NCBI RefSeq assembly: GCF_030160235.1
Contig: NZ_BSNY01000043.1
Location: 1-64,000, forward strand
Direction: 5' to 3'
From: Mesorhizobium huakuii
GTDB taxonomy: Bacteria; Pseudomonadota; Alphaproteobacteria; Rhizobiales; Rhizobiaceae
Length of the DNA: 64,000 bases
A model generated the notes under the pieces. The model was not told where the DNA came from and made no database searches. It saw only the letters and a program-made list of their open reading frames with translations. The stretch's first letter is position 1; every line of letters starts with the position of its first letter. The position numbers were made by a program, and so were the translations under genes. Positions 55,187 through 63,249 of this stretch are shown here, piece after piece.

Positions 55187-55419
55187 ACTGAAATGCAGCC
55201 CCTGAAGAGACGCTCTCGGCACCTGGGCGCCAGCGCTCCGCAAATCGTTCTCGACCAGACTGTCGTCGAGCTTATCGGGCTTCTCGGCCAGCTCACAAAC
55301 GTCTATCTCGCCTCTGGGGCTGCCATTGCATCATGGTGACGGATCGTTCCAGCCTCCGAGTCGGCCAGGAAGTCGGCGTGACCGCGCCTCAGGAATTCGT
55401 CCGGTTCATCACCGATTAA
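55187..55419 (+). pseudogene. Degraded C-terminal end of a UgpC-type ABC ATPase gene
   Basis: The frame around 55260-55330 reads VVELIGLLGQLTNVYLASGA, and after a shift in frame near 55335 continues as VTDRSSLRVGQEVGVTAPQE then FVRFITD before TAA at 55417-55419. This parallels the last 55 residues of the intact ATPase at 43086-44150 (VVDFVEPLGQTTNVYLTAG... ending in PEFVRVIAN). The nucleotide-binding domain is missing. It is a remnant, immediately followed by the ALDH remnant as in the intact locus. Confidence 0.78.
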
Positions 55420-55447
55420 AGCAGTATTTTTGCGGGAGGAATCCTTC

Positions 55448-55850
55448 GTGAATTCACCGAGCTCATTGAACCCGCCACGCTTATACAGACATTTCATCAA
55501 CGGCCGGTTCGCAGCACCCTCGAAGAGCCTCGGCGCGAGATTTTCACTCGCCGACGGTGGTCCGCCTCCGCGTTTGTCCTCGGGCAAGGCCGAGGACGTT
55601 GACATCTTGGTCGTTGCGCGCAACGCCTTCAAACGGGAGAGCGGGGCAGCCATGACGGGGTCTTCGCGTGCCGCCCCGCTGCACAGGTTTCGCGGACTTG
55701 ATATGCCAAAACCCCGAGCGCCTTATCAGGATCGAGGGCGCCGTCGCCTGAGCGGTAGCCGACTTTCACGACACGCAGTCATACCCGTGGCCGAACGCGC
55801 CGCGCGCGACGTAAGCAAATTTCAAAATGCACAGGCGAGGCAACCATGAG
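55448..55850 (+). pseudogene. Degraded N-terminal part of an aldehyde dehydrogenase gene
   Basis: Starting at GTG 55448 (GGGAGGA upstream), PPRLYRHFINGRFAAPSKSL matches the beginning of the ALDH at 44259 (PRIYGHFIDGVLSDPSQTL), and GKAEDVDILVVARNAFKRE matches its GTPKDVDDAVSAAVRAFHRE. After about 55690 the frame shifts: the next frame reads LICQNPERLIRIEGAVA, matching DLIADHADHLVQMEAEEA, before a stop. The catalytic half is missing. A dead copy, sharing the ATPase-ALDH order with the intact operon. Confidence 0.82.
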
Positions 55851-57465
55851 CGTGACAAGTGCTGACGACGATAGCTATGACGTGCTGATCATCGGCGCCG
55901 GGCCTTCCGGTGCCATCACCGCGCATGCGGTGGCCGGCGCGGGCTTCAAGGTCATATGCCTTGAGCAGGGCGACTACGCACTTCCGTCGGACTATCCGGC
56001 AAACTTTGATATGTGGGAGCTGGTGGCGCGTGGCCACTGGCAGGCCGAGCCCAACCGCCGCCGTAATCCTGCGGACTACCCGCTGGAGGTGTCCGACACC
56101 GACCTCGCCCCTTCAATGTACAGCGCCGTAGGCGGATCCACCATTCATTTCAGCGCCCTTTGGGCACGCCTCGCCCCTTCCGACTTTCGCGTGCGCACGT
56201 TGGACGGGGTAGCGAGCGACTGGCCGATAAGCTACGAAACCCTCTCTCCTTTCTATGACAAGGTGGACGACTTCATCGGGGTATCCGGACTGGAAGGTGA
56301 TCCCGCCTATCCAGAGGGCTACGCTCCCAAGATGCCCCCGCTGCCTCTAGGAAAGTTCGGCAGGAAGGCTGCCGAAGCGATGAATGCACTGCAGTGGCAC
56401 TGGTGGCCCCATGCAAACGCGATCCCTAGTCAAAAGATCGGCTCCCTTGCCGCCTGTGCCCGTTGGGGCACCTGCACACAGGGCTGCCCCGAGGGAGCTA
56501 AGGCATCCTTTGATCTGGCTTACTGGCCCAGTGCCATCAAGGCCGGTGCCAAATTGGTCACCGGCGCACGCGTGTCCAAGATCACCACCGACGCGGGCGG
56601 TGCGGCGACCGGCGCCACGTGGATTTCCAAGGGTGAAGAACGCCATACCAAGGCCAAACAGGTCGTCGTCTGCGCCAACGGCATCGGCACCCCGAGGCTG
56701 CTCCTGCTGTCGGCAAGCGAACGTCATCCCCAAGGATTGGCCAATTCGTCGGGTCTCGTCGGCAAGAACCTGATGCTGCACCCGAACTGCGCCGTCATTG
56801 GATACTACGACGAAGAACTCGAATCGTGGCGCGGGCCGGCGGGTTCCGCGGCCAGTTCCATGCAATTCTATGAAACGGATCGCTCGCGGGGTTTCGTGCG
56901 CGGCAGCAAGATGCATGCCTGCCCCACGCCGGGATTGCTGTTCAACGGCGTGGACCCGCACAGACTTCTGCCTTTCGAGGATTTGTGGGGCCCGAGTTTC
57001 CATCAAGTTATCCGTGACGCGAGAAACGCGATTTTCTGGGCGGCGAACATAGATGACCTCCCCGAGGAAAGTAACCGAGTCACTCTCGACCCCACGCTTC
57101 GCGATAGTGACGGCATTCCGGCGCCTAAAATAAGCTATCGATATAGCGAGAACACGCTGAAGATCCGTGACTTTACCGTGGCTCGTCTGTCCGAGATCCA
57201 CAGGGCCGCCGGAGCTAAGAAAACCATCGAGATAAATGACCTGCAAGGGGAGCCCGGTCACCTTCTCGGGACCGCCAGGATGGGAAGCGACCCCAAAACT
57301 TCCGTTGTGGATGAATACGGCAGGGCGCACGACGTGCCGAACCTGACTATCTCGGACGGAAGCATCTTCGTCACCGGGGGCGCGGCAAACCCCACCAGCA
57401 CCATTGCGGCGCTGGCGCTTCGCAATGCCGAGAAACTCGTTCAGACCTTGTTGGAAGCCAATTGA
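55846..57465 (+). CDS. GMC-family FAD oxidoreductase 2
   Basis: This 539-residue flavoprotein is a close paralogue of the GMC enzyme at 35647-37263; long stretches are identical, such as CLEQGDYALPSDY and GTPRLLLLSASE. It has the FAD motif VLIIGAGPSGAITAHAVAG, the YSAVGGSTIHFSALWARL segment and the C-terminal GHLLGTARMGSD and GGAANPTSTIAALALRNA. The ATG at 55846 has AGGCGAGG nearby. Unlike its neighbours on either side, it is intact, so it may still be under selection. Its small-subunit partner is internally deleted, so it may use the subunit encoded at 37266-37760. Confidence 0.9.
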   Translation: MSVTSADDDSYDVLIIGAGPSGAITAHAVAGAGFKVICLEQGDYALPSDYPANFDMWELVARGHWQAEPNRRRNPADYPLEVSDTDLAPSMYSAVGGSTIHFSALWARLAPSDFRVRTLDGVASDWPISYETLSPFYDKVDDFIGVSGLEGDPAYPEGYAPKMPPLPLGKFGRKAAEAMNALQWHWWPHANAIPSQKIGSLAACARWGTCTQGCPEGAKASFDLAYWPSAIKAGAKLVTGARVSKITTDAGGAATGATWISKGEERHTKAKQVVVCANGIGTPRLLLLSASERHPQGLANSSGLVGKNLMLHPNCAVIGYYDEELESWRGPAGSAASSMQFYETDRSRGFVRGSKMHACPTPGLLFNGVDPHRLLPFEDLWGPSFHQVIRDARNAIFWAANIDDLPEESNRVTLDPTLRDSDGIPAPKISYRYSENTLKIRDFTVARLSEIHRAAGAKKTIEINDLQGEPGHLLGTARMGSDPKTSVVDEYGRAHDVPNLTISDGSIFVTGGAANPTSTIAALALRNAEKLVQTLLEAN

Positions 57466-57466
57466 A

Positions 57467-57712
57467 ATGAACAACAGCCAGTCCATCGTCAAAGGGGAGC
57501 GGCTGTCGGTGTCAGCACCGAAGCCGGTTCACGCGCCGCCTTTTTCTCCGGAGGAAATCCGTACACTTGGGATTTTCGCCGATACCCTGCTCAAACCCGA
57601 GCTCAACCACGCTGTGCTGCAAAGCAACCCTCCCGGTCTGTTCGACGCGGCCGATCAACTCTCCGATGGCAAAGTGCGCACTCAGGCGAAGCAAAAGTTC
57701 CCGCTCGCATAA
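57467..57712 (+). pseudogene. Internally deleted gluconate 2-dehydrogenase subunit 3 gene
   Basis: The 81-residue reading starts as a normal subunit 3 (FSPEEIRTLGIFADTLL) and then jumps to NPPGLFDAADQLSDG, which in the intact copy at 37266-37760 lies about 80 residues further on. The in-frame loss removes the central helices. The C terminus KVRTQAKQKFPLA is unlike the family. It starts one base after the GMC 2 stop. It is likely non-functional, though the frame is open. Confidence 0.78.
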
Positions 57713-57734
57713 GACGGCTGGCGATCCGCCGGTC

Positions 57735-58030
57735 AAAAACGACGAATGGGATCGGACCAGCGGTTCAACGAAGCGTTGGCCCTGAGCTGAAAACTCGACG
57801 AAGGGGCTGCGCTCCGCGATGAACGATGCCGAGATCGCGCTGCCGTAACGGTTCGCGCAGGATTTCGCGGCCCACTTCGTCGCGATCGAAGACATGTCCT
57901 CCTTGCGGGGGAGGTGATTGAACACGGTCATCCGCCCGACGTCGGCGGCCGCGATGTCATCCCCCGTCACATGATCGACGCCCCGCTTCAGTGGAGCGAC
58001 CCTTTGATAATACCAGTCGACATGCAAATG
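57735..58030 (-). pseudogene. Remnant of a TetR-family regulator
   Basis: On the minus strand the segment HVTGDDIAAADVGRMTVFNH followed by LPRKEDM is a clear TetR helix-turn-helix, and farther on SFIAERSPFVEFSAQGQRFVE matches the effector domain of such regulators. Between them the sequence is shortened and not family-like, and the rest of the open frame is antisense to the subunit 3 remnant. There is no convincing start. It is a decayed regulator gene. Confidence 0.68.
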
Positions 58031-58089
58031 CATCTCGATGTCGGTGGTCAGATCTGCCTCTGACCATTGCCTGCGGCATTGAGCAAAAA

Positions 58090-58119
58090 GTCCAGCTATT
58101 TATTGGATTTTACCATTGT
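58090..58119. promoter_or_regulatory. Shared catabolic motif, copy E (before the bicupin/CoA operon)
   Basis: GTCCA at 58090-58094 and TTGGATTTTACCATTGT at 58103-58119. The latter 17 bases are identical to copy B. It is about 245 bp upstream of the bicupin start and, as the only recognisable control element there, probably marks the promoter of the 58.4-64 kb unit. Confidence 0.75.
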
Positions 58120-58363
58120 TCCCACCCGAGTTAAATGGTGTTCTTGGCCTGCCTTCGCGGCAACAGGCGGAAAAGTAATTCACGCCACCTGCAGAGCTGC
58201 GCGCGGAAAAGTTCGGCTCTTTTCGAGCGTTGTTCTCTATCTGTCAGGCGTAGCGAAAGCGCCCTTGTTGAGGAAATTTGAAAGTCGGCGACGCCCGGCG
58301 AGACTGGTCGGATAAGTCGATTTGGCAAGATTTTAAAGCATCGTCTAGGACAAGTGGAGCACC

Positions 58364-59341
58364 ATGCAGAATACGGTTCCGTTTAAGGTCAGCACGAAGG
58401 CGCCAGTTGAAGCAGTACTCGTAGCAGCAAACGAGGGGACGCCGGTGGGCCTCGGCTCCGAAGACGGCGGCTCGGCGCTGGTAAAGGTATCGCCAATTAG
58501 TCACAAATACACTCACTTCGCTGTCGTGGGTGTGGATTTGCCGAAAGGCGGGCACCTCCGTTCGCGGGCCTATGAACTGAACGAACGGTTGGTCATCTGT
58601 TTTTCCGGGAAAGGTCGGGTGTTCTGCGGCGGCAAGCAGCACGCGGTCTCCAAGGGCACATTCATGTTCTGGGGCCGCGGCGTCGCCGTGAAAGTGGAGC
58701 AGGAGGGCGAAGAGCCGCTTCGCCTCTCCGTGATCTCCTTCCCCCCCGGCCCGGACTCTCGTTTTGATCTCTTCCCGGTGGGTGGAAAGGGCGCCGAGGC
58801 TTCGAAGGAGTCGGCAGCTATGTTGGGCGTCGAAGATGGCGACGCCGCCGACGGCGACTTTGACGGTCATTTTATCATCGTGCAGGATGATGAGGGGGAA
58901 GAGTATTGGCAGGCTGCACCCAGCCTGGGTTACGTCAGCATCATGATTGCTGCACCTGCTTTGCCTCTGACCTATTTCTGCGCGGCATCGCAGCTCCTGG
59001 AGCCTGGCGCCAACGTTCGGCACCACGGTCACGTGATGTCCGAGGAGATCGTGATCGTTACCCACGGTAAGGGCCTCGCAATTTTGGGCGATGTCGCATA
59101 CCCGATCGCCGAGGGCGATTTGATCGTTTTGCCCCCGACCCTGATGCACCACTTCGTCAATAACGGTACGGAACCGCTGAAATATGGCGGCGTCTTTCTG
59201 CCCCCCAGTGTGGAGGGGGCCTTAAGGGAAACGGGAGTGCGTAAGCTTCCCGGCGCGGAAAGGCCAACGGCCATCCCTCGCAATCCAACGACGGAAAAGC
59301 TTCTCGTAGACAAGTACGGGTTTATCATCCCCGGCATCTGA
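58364..59341 (+). CDS. Bicupin-domain protein of unknown function
   Basis: This 325-residue protein has two cupin folds. The first lies at about 45-130 (KYTHFAVVGVDLPKGGHLRS and an ERLVICFSGKGRVFCGG strand); the second at about 200-285 is better conserved, with VRHHGHVMSEEIVIVTHGKG and LPPTLMHHFVNNGTEPL. The H-x-H and E and a later His suggest a metal site in the second domain only. It could be a ring-modifying dioxygenase, isomerase or sensor; I cannot assign it. It leads the CoA-type gene cluster with a 47-bp gap to the next gene. Confidence 0.8.
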   Translation: MQNTVPFKVSTKAPVEAVLVAANEGTPVGLGSEDGGSALVKVSPISHKYTHFAVVGVDLPKGGHLRSRAYELNERLVICFSGKGRVFCGGKQHAVSKGTFMFWGRGVAVKVEQEGEEPLRLSVISFPPGPDSRFDLFPVGGKGAEASKESAAMLGVEDGDAADGDFDGHFIIVQDDEGEEYWQAAPSLGYVSIMIAAPALPLTYFCAASQLLEPGANVRHHGHVMSEEIVIVTHGKGLAILGDVAYPIAEGDLIVLPPTLMHHFVNNGTEPLKYGGVFLPPSVEGALRETGVRKLPGAERPTAIPRNPTTEKLLVDKYGFIIPGI

Positions 59342-59388
59342 GTTCCGAGTTGAGCATCGTCATCCGCAGTCTTAAAAGGGATAACTCC

Positions 59389-60585
59389 ATGGCACTTCCA
59401 TTAGACGGCATTCGCATCTGTGATCTGTCCCAGATCATGTTTGGGCCGTGTGGCACCCAAGTGCTTGGCGATTTCGGCGCCGATATCATCAAGATCGAGA
59501 AACCCGGTCTGGGGGACATCAGTCGGGCGATCGACCGTCATCGCCCGAACAAGGGCGACGAGAGCTCCAACTTCATGGCTATGAACCGAAACAAGAGAAG
59601 TTTGGCACTCGACATGAAGACCGAGGAGGGTAGGGAAATCCTCCGGAAGATCGCCAGAGAGTCCGATGTCTTCGTCCATAATTTCCGGCCGGGCGTCATC
59701 GAGCGTCTTGGATTGGGTTATGAGGATATCCGTAAGGACAACGATCGGATCATCTACGTCGAGGGCTCGGGGTTTGGCACGACCGGTCCTCTGTCGCAGA
59801 AGGGCGGGATGGACTTCGTGGCCCAGGCTCTCGCCGGCGTCGCGCACGGCAACAAGGATCCAAGCGGAAAGCCGCAGCTGTTTCCTGTTTCGGCGGCCGA
59901 CTTCTCCGCTGGAATGATCCTCGTCCAAAGCGTTCTTCTGGCACTCCTTCATCGTGAACGAGCAGGTCGGGGGCAGAAAATCGAGATCAACCTGCTCGAC
60001 GTATTTCTGGTCATGCAGCAGCAGGAGGTCACGCAGAAGCTTCGCACGGGCCACGACTTCAATCCGCTCGAGTCAGACCCCATGGACATTTTCGCCGCAT
60101 CCGACGGATTTGTTGCGGTCATAGCGGTGCTTAGGCCAAATCCGGTTTCTGATGTCTGCCGAGCCCTGGAAATACCCGACATCACGACCGATCCCGAATT
60201 CGCTACGCTGGCACAGCAGATGGCGAACAGAACCGAATACAGACGGCGCATAAGCGAGGGGTTCAGCAAGTTCACGACAGAAGAGTGCCTCACGCGGCTC
60301 GACAGGGTAGATATTCTGTGCAGTCCGGTGCTCCCGCTTGGCGAAACGCTTAAGCATCCTCAAGTGAAGGAAAACAATATCCTCATTGAGCTCGATCATC
60401 CCAAACACGGACTTCTTCGTACGGTGGGTAACGCGATCAAGTCCTCAGAATTTCCACAAATCGCGTTGAAGCCGCCGCCGTTGTTGGGACAGCACTCCGA
60501 AGAGATTTTGGCGGAGTACGGCTATTCCCAGGATCAGATCGGCCAGCTGATCGAAAAGAAGGTGATCGATACCCAGCGGGCCTGA
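59389..60585 (+). CDS. Class III CoA-transferase (CaiB/BaiF family)
   Basis: This 398-residue enzyme moves CoA between acids without a free thioester intermediate. It has the N-terminal GIRICDLSQIMFGPCGTQVLG and IKIEKPGLGD, and the catalytic Asp in the FVAQALAGVAHGN-to-AADFSAG region. The start at 59389 has AAAAGGG upstream. It would activate the pathway acid at the expense of another CoA ester, commonly succinyl-CoA. It lies 51 bp before the alpha/beta hydrolase gene. Confidence 0.88.
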   Translation: MALPLDGIRICDLSQIMFGPCGTQVLGDFGADIIKIEKPGLGDISRAIDRHRPNKGDESSNFMAMNRNKRSLALDMKTEEGREILRKIARESDVFVHNFRPGVIERLGLGYEDIRKDNDRIIYVEGSGFGTTGPLSQKGGMDFVAQALAGVAHGNKDPSGKPQLFPVSAADFSAGMILVQSVLLALLHRERAGRGQKIEINLLDVFLVMQQQEVTQKLRTGHDFNPLESDPMDIFAASDGFVAVIAVLRPNPVSDVCRALEIPDITTDPEFATLAQQMANRTEYRRRISEGFSKFTTEECLTRLDRVDILCSPVLPLGETLKHPQVKENNILIELDHPKHGLLRTVGNAIKSSEFPQIALKPPPLLGQHSEEILAEYGYSQDQIGQLIEKKVIDTQRA

Positions 60586-60635
60586 TTCGCGCGGCGATCA
60601 GGTCAGAAGTCCCAACGACACGGTGAGATCGAACA

Positions 60636-61406
60636 ATGGTACTGGCTTACAATCGTGAAGGAACCGGCGCCCGGACGATCTTGCTTGTGACGGGCCTCGG
60701 CGGGCATGCAAACTTCTGGAACGCCCATCGGCCCAAACTGGCAGAACGCTTCACGGTCCTGAGCTTCGACCAGCGAGGCTGCGGCGCCAATCGCGCGCGG
60801 GAAGGCGTACACACCCTCCAGGAAATTGTCGGAGATGCCATCGACATTCTCGCCGAGGCGGAAGCCAGCAGGGTCACCGTAGTCGGACATTCGATGGGCG
60901 GTGTCATCGCCCAGTGCCTGGTGCTCGATCATCCTGAGCTTTTTGAGGCTGCGGTCTTCAGCGGGACGTTCTGCGCTTTCGACAGGTATATGGAATTCAT
61001 AAACGACCTGCGGCAACGTGTGCTTGACGCCGCCGGCACGGTGACTTGCGGCCATCTTTCTGCGATCCTTGCGATGCCCGGTGGCGACGTCCTCGATCCG
61101 AATTACGATCTTATGGGTCGTATTCAGAATATCACCCAAAGCATGGCGGATGAGGTCTTGTCCGCCCGGATGAGGGCACCCTACAAGTTCGATCGGCGAG
61201 AAGAATTACGCAGCGTCGAACTGCCTAGTTTGGTGATCGGTGCGTCGGACGACATGCTCGCTGCCGAATATCAATCCCGCGAGATCGCGGCTCTCATCAA
61301 AGGCGCCAGGTTGGAGATAATGAACGGCGGTCATTTTTTTCCCAACACGCGCCCGCAAAGATATTGGGAGATACTGGAAGGCTTCCTTCGATCCACAGAT
61401 CGATAG
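60636..61406 (+). CDS. Alpha/beta hydrolase
   Basis: This 256-residue hydrolase has the oxyanion region VTGLGGHANFW, the nucleophile in GHSMGGVIAQC (Ser near 87) and the catalytic His in NGGHFFPNTRP near the C terminus. It resembles enol-lactonases and ring-product hydrolases, and could hydrolyse a lactone, ester or ring-cleaved intermediate. It follows the CoA-transferase gene, so a place in the same pathway is likely. Confidence 0.85.
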   Translation: MVLAYNREGTGARTILLVTGLGGHANFWNAHRPKLAERFTVLSFDQRGCGANRAREGVHTLQEIVGDAIDILAEAEASRVTVVGHSMGGVIAQCLVLDHPELFEAAVFSGTFCAFDRYMEFINDLRQRVLDAAGTVTCGHLSAILAMPGGDVLDPNYDLMGRIQNITQSMADEVLSARMRAPYKFDRREELRSVELPSLVIGASDDMLAAEYQSREIAALIKGARLEIMNGGHFFPNTRPQRYWEILEGFLRSTDR

Positions 61407-61481
61407 CGCTCGCACAATCGTGGATTGAAGCTCGGCAAGGCAAGTTCCAAAGCTGGAACTCGTAACCGGTAAGGAGCGTGC

Positions 61482-63134
61482 ATGTATGCCCTGATGAACA
61501 TCTATTTTGCGGACCCTGTCCCGCCGGAAAGTAACGTCACGGACGTGATCGTTGTCGGCTCCGGCGCTGCCGCCCTTACCGCGGCGTTGACCGTGGCCGT
61601 TGCAGGAAAGACCGTTCGTATCATCGAGAAGACGGATGTGCTCGGCGGCACGAGTGCCATGTCTGGTGGAATGACCTGGCTTCCCGTCAATCACTACGCC
61701 GCACGGGCCGGTCTGTCGGACAGCTTCGCCGAGGCTCTCGCCTATATGCGGGCCGCCTCTCCCAAAGGATGGCAGGAAACGGAAGACGAGCTGTGGAAAA
61801 GCCAGATCGAAAACGGCCCGCAGATGCTCAAGCTGGTCGAGGCCCACAGTCCGCTGAGGTTCAGCCTAACCCAGATACCGGACCCCTTCGAGGAGTGCGA
61901 AGGCGCAAAATCGAGCAGAATTCTGGCGGTTGAGCCCCTTAGCAAAGCGATTCTCGGTTGGTGGCGCGGCCGCGTACGGCGGTCCACCTTGCCGCAGAGG
62001 CTCACCTTCCAGGAAACCGTGGACGCGAAGCTGGACCGTCATCCCATCCTCGGCATGCTTCAATCGCTGCCCCTGCTGTTTCGACGATGGTGGTCGGACT
62101 CAATGGCCCAGGGAAACGGCTTGATCATCGGCCTGCTCAAGGGCTGCCTGGACCAAGGCTGCCTGATAGAACTGTCCACCCGCGCGACGACGCTCAAAAC
62201 CGATGACGCCGGCGTGGTGACGGGCGTTCAGGTGGAGCGGTACGGTGCGCTTCACACCTTTGAGGCGCGTAGCGCCGTGGTACTGGCGACAGGCGGCTTC
62301 GAATGGGATGAGCAGATGCTGGCCACCTACTTTCCCAGCGAGGTAGACTTCAAAAGCTCGCCGAGCAGCAATGAAGGTGACGGACACAAAATGGCGCAGG
62401 CTGTCGGTGCAACTTTCGCCCACATGGATCAGGGCAATATCGTCATTCAGCCCCCGGTCAAATATGAGGGCGAGCTACACGGACTTCCCTTGAGAATACA
62501 CGCGGAGCCTGACGCTATCATCGTGGACAGGCACGGGCGTCGTTTTGCGAGCGAGTACGAGTTTTGGGTGTACGATCGCATCATGGACAGAAACGAAGCG
62601 GGAGAGCTAATCCACCAGCCTGCATGGGTCATCAGCCACTGGCCTATGGTTAAAAGGACGCCGTTGATCCGGTGGTACCGCCGGTACAAACGTGATTGGC
62701 TTCTCAAAGCGTCGTCGATAGAGGAATTGGCTGAGCGGACCAAACTGCCCGTTCAGAACCTGAAGGACACGGTGGAGCGTTTCAACGGTTTCGCGCGCAC
62801 CGGAAGGGATCTCGATTTCCAGCGCGGGACTTCGAATGCCTACGAGAGAAAGCTTGCGGCGAACTTGGGGCTGATGGAGGAGATCGATACTCCGCCATAC
62901 GTCGCCTACCGGTTCAGACCCTCCTTGCTCGGTACCAAGGGCGGAGTGCGCACAAATGCCCGGGGTCAGGCGCTCCGCGCCGACGGCACCGTCATTCCGG
63001 GGCTTTACTGCGCCGGTAATGTGATGGCCAGCCCGACCGGTGCGCGCACGCCGAGCCAGGTCGGTACCACCCTCGGCCCGTACATGACATGGGGCTTCAT
63101 CTGCGGCCAAACTATCCTCCAAAGCAACCGCTGA
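61482..63134 (+). CDS. FAD-binding dehydrogenase (3-ketosteroid dehydrogenase/fumarate reductase type)
   Basis: This 550-residue flavoprotein has the FAD motif VIVVGSGAAALTAALTVAVAG near residue 22, GGTSAMSGGMTWLPVNHYAA, and the C-terminal GLYCAGNVMASPTGARTPSQ with TLGPYMTWGFICG. The family removes hydrogens from activated ring ketones or acids, making a double bond. It has a good AAGGAG site before the ATG at 61482. A 7-bp inverted repeat (61443-61460) lies just upstream. It is followed by an enoyl-CoA hydratase gene, matching a desaturation then hydration order. Confidence 0.87.
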   Translation: MYALMNIYFADPVPPESNVTDVIVVGSGAAALTAALTVAVAGKTVRIIEKTDVLGGTSAMSGGMTWLPVNHYAARAGLSDSFAEALAYMRAASPKGWQETEDELWKSQIENGPQMLKLVEAHSPLRFSLTQIPDPFEECEGAKSSRILAVEPLSKAILGWWRGRVRRSTLPQRLTFQETVDAKLDRHPILGMLQSLPLLFRRWWSDSMAQGNGLIIGLLKGCLDQGCLIELSTRATTLKTDDAGVVTGVQVERYGALHTFEARSAVVLATGGFEWDEQMLATYFPSEVDFKSSPSSNEGDGHKMAQAVGATFAHMDQGNIVIQPPVKYEGELHGLPLRIHAEPDAIIVDRHGRRFASEYEFWVYDRIMDRNEAGELIHQPAWVISHWPMVKRTPLIRWYRRYKRDWLLKASSIEELAERTKLPVQNLKDTVERFNGFARTGRDLDFQRGTSNAYERKLAANLGLMEEIDTPPYVAYRFRPSLLGTKGGVRTNARGQALRADGTVIPGLYCAGNVMASPTGARTPSQVGTTLGPYMTWGFICGQTILQSNR

Positions 63135-63249
63135 TGCAAACAATAGTACCCCACCCAGCCTTCGGAACTTTTATTGCCCTGAATGCCCCCGGCATTACCG
63201 GAATTCATGAACGCCCTAAACAATCGTGCTCGGAAGAACTGGAGAATTC

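Noticed and set aside
56347-57492. 381-codon minus-strand frame
   Set aside because: It is antisense to GMC oxidoreductase 2.
57512-58033. A 173-codon minus-strand gene
   Set aside because: Only the first half resembles TetR proteins, and with a deletion; the rest is antisense to the subunit 3 remnant. Reported as a remnant instead.
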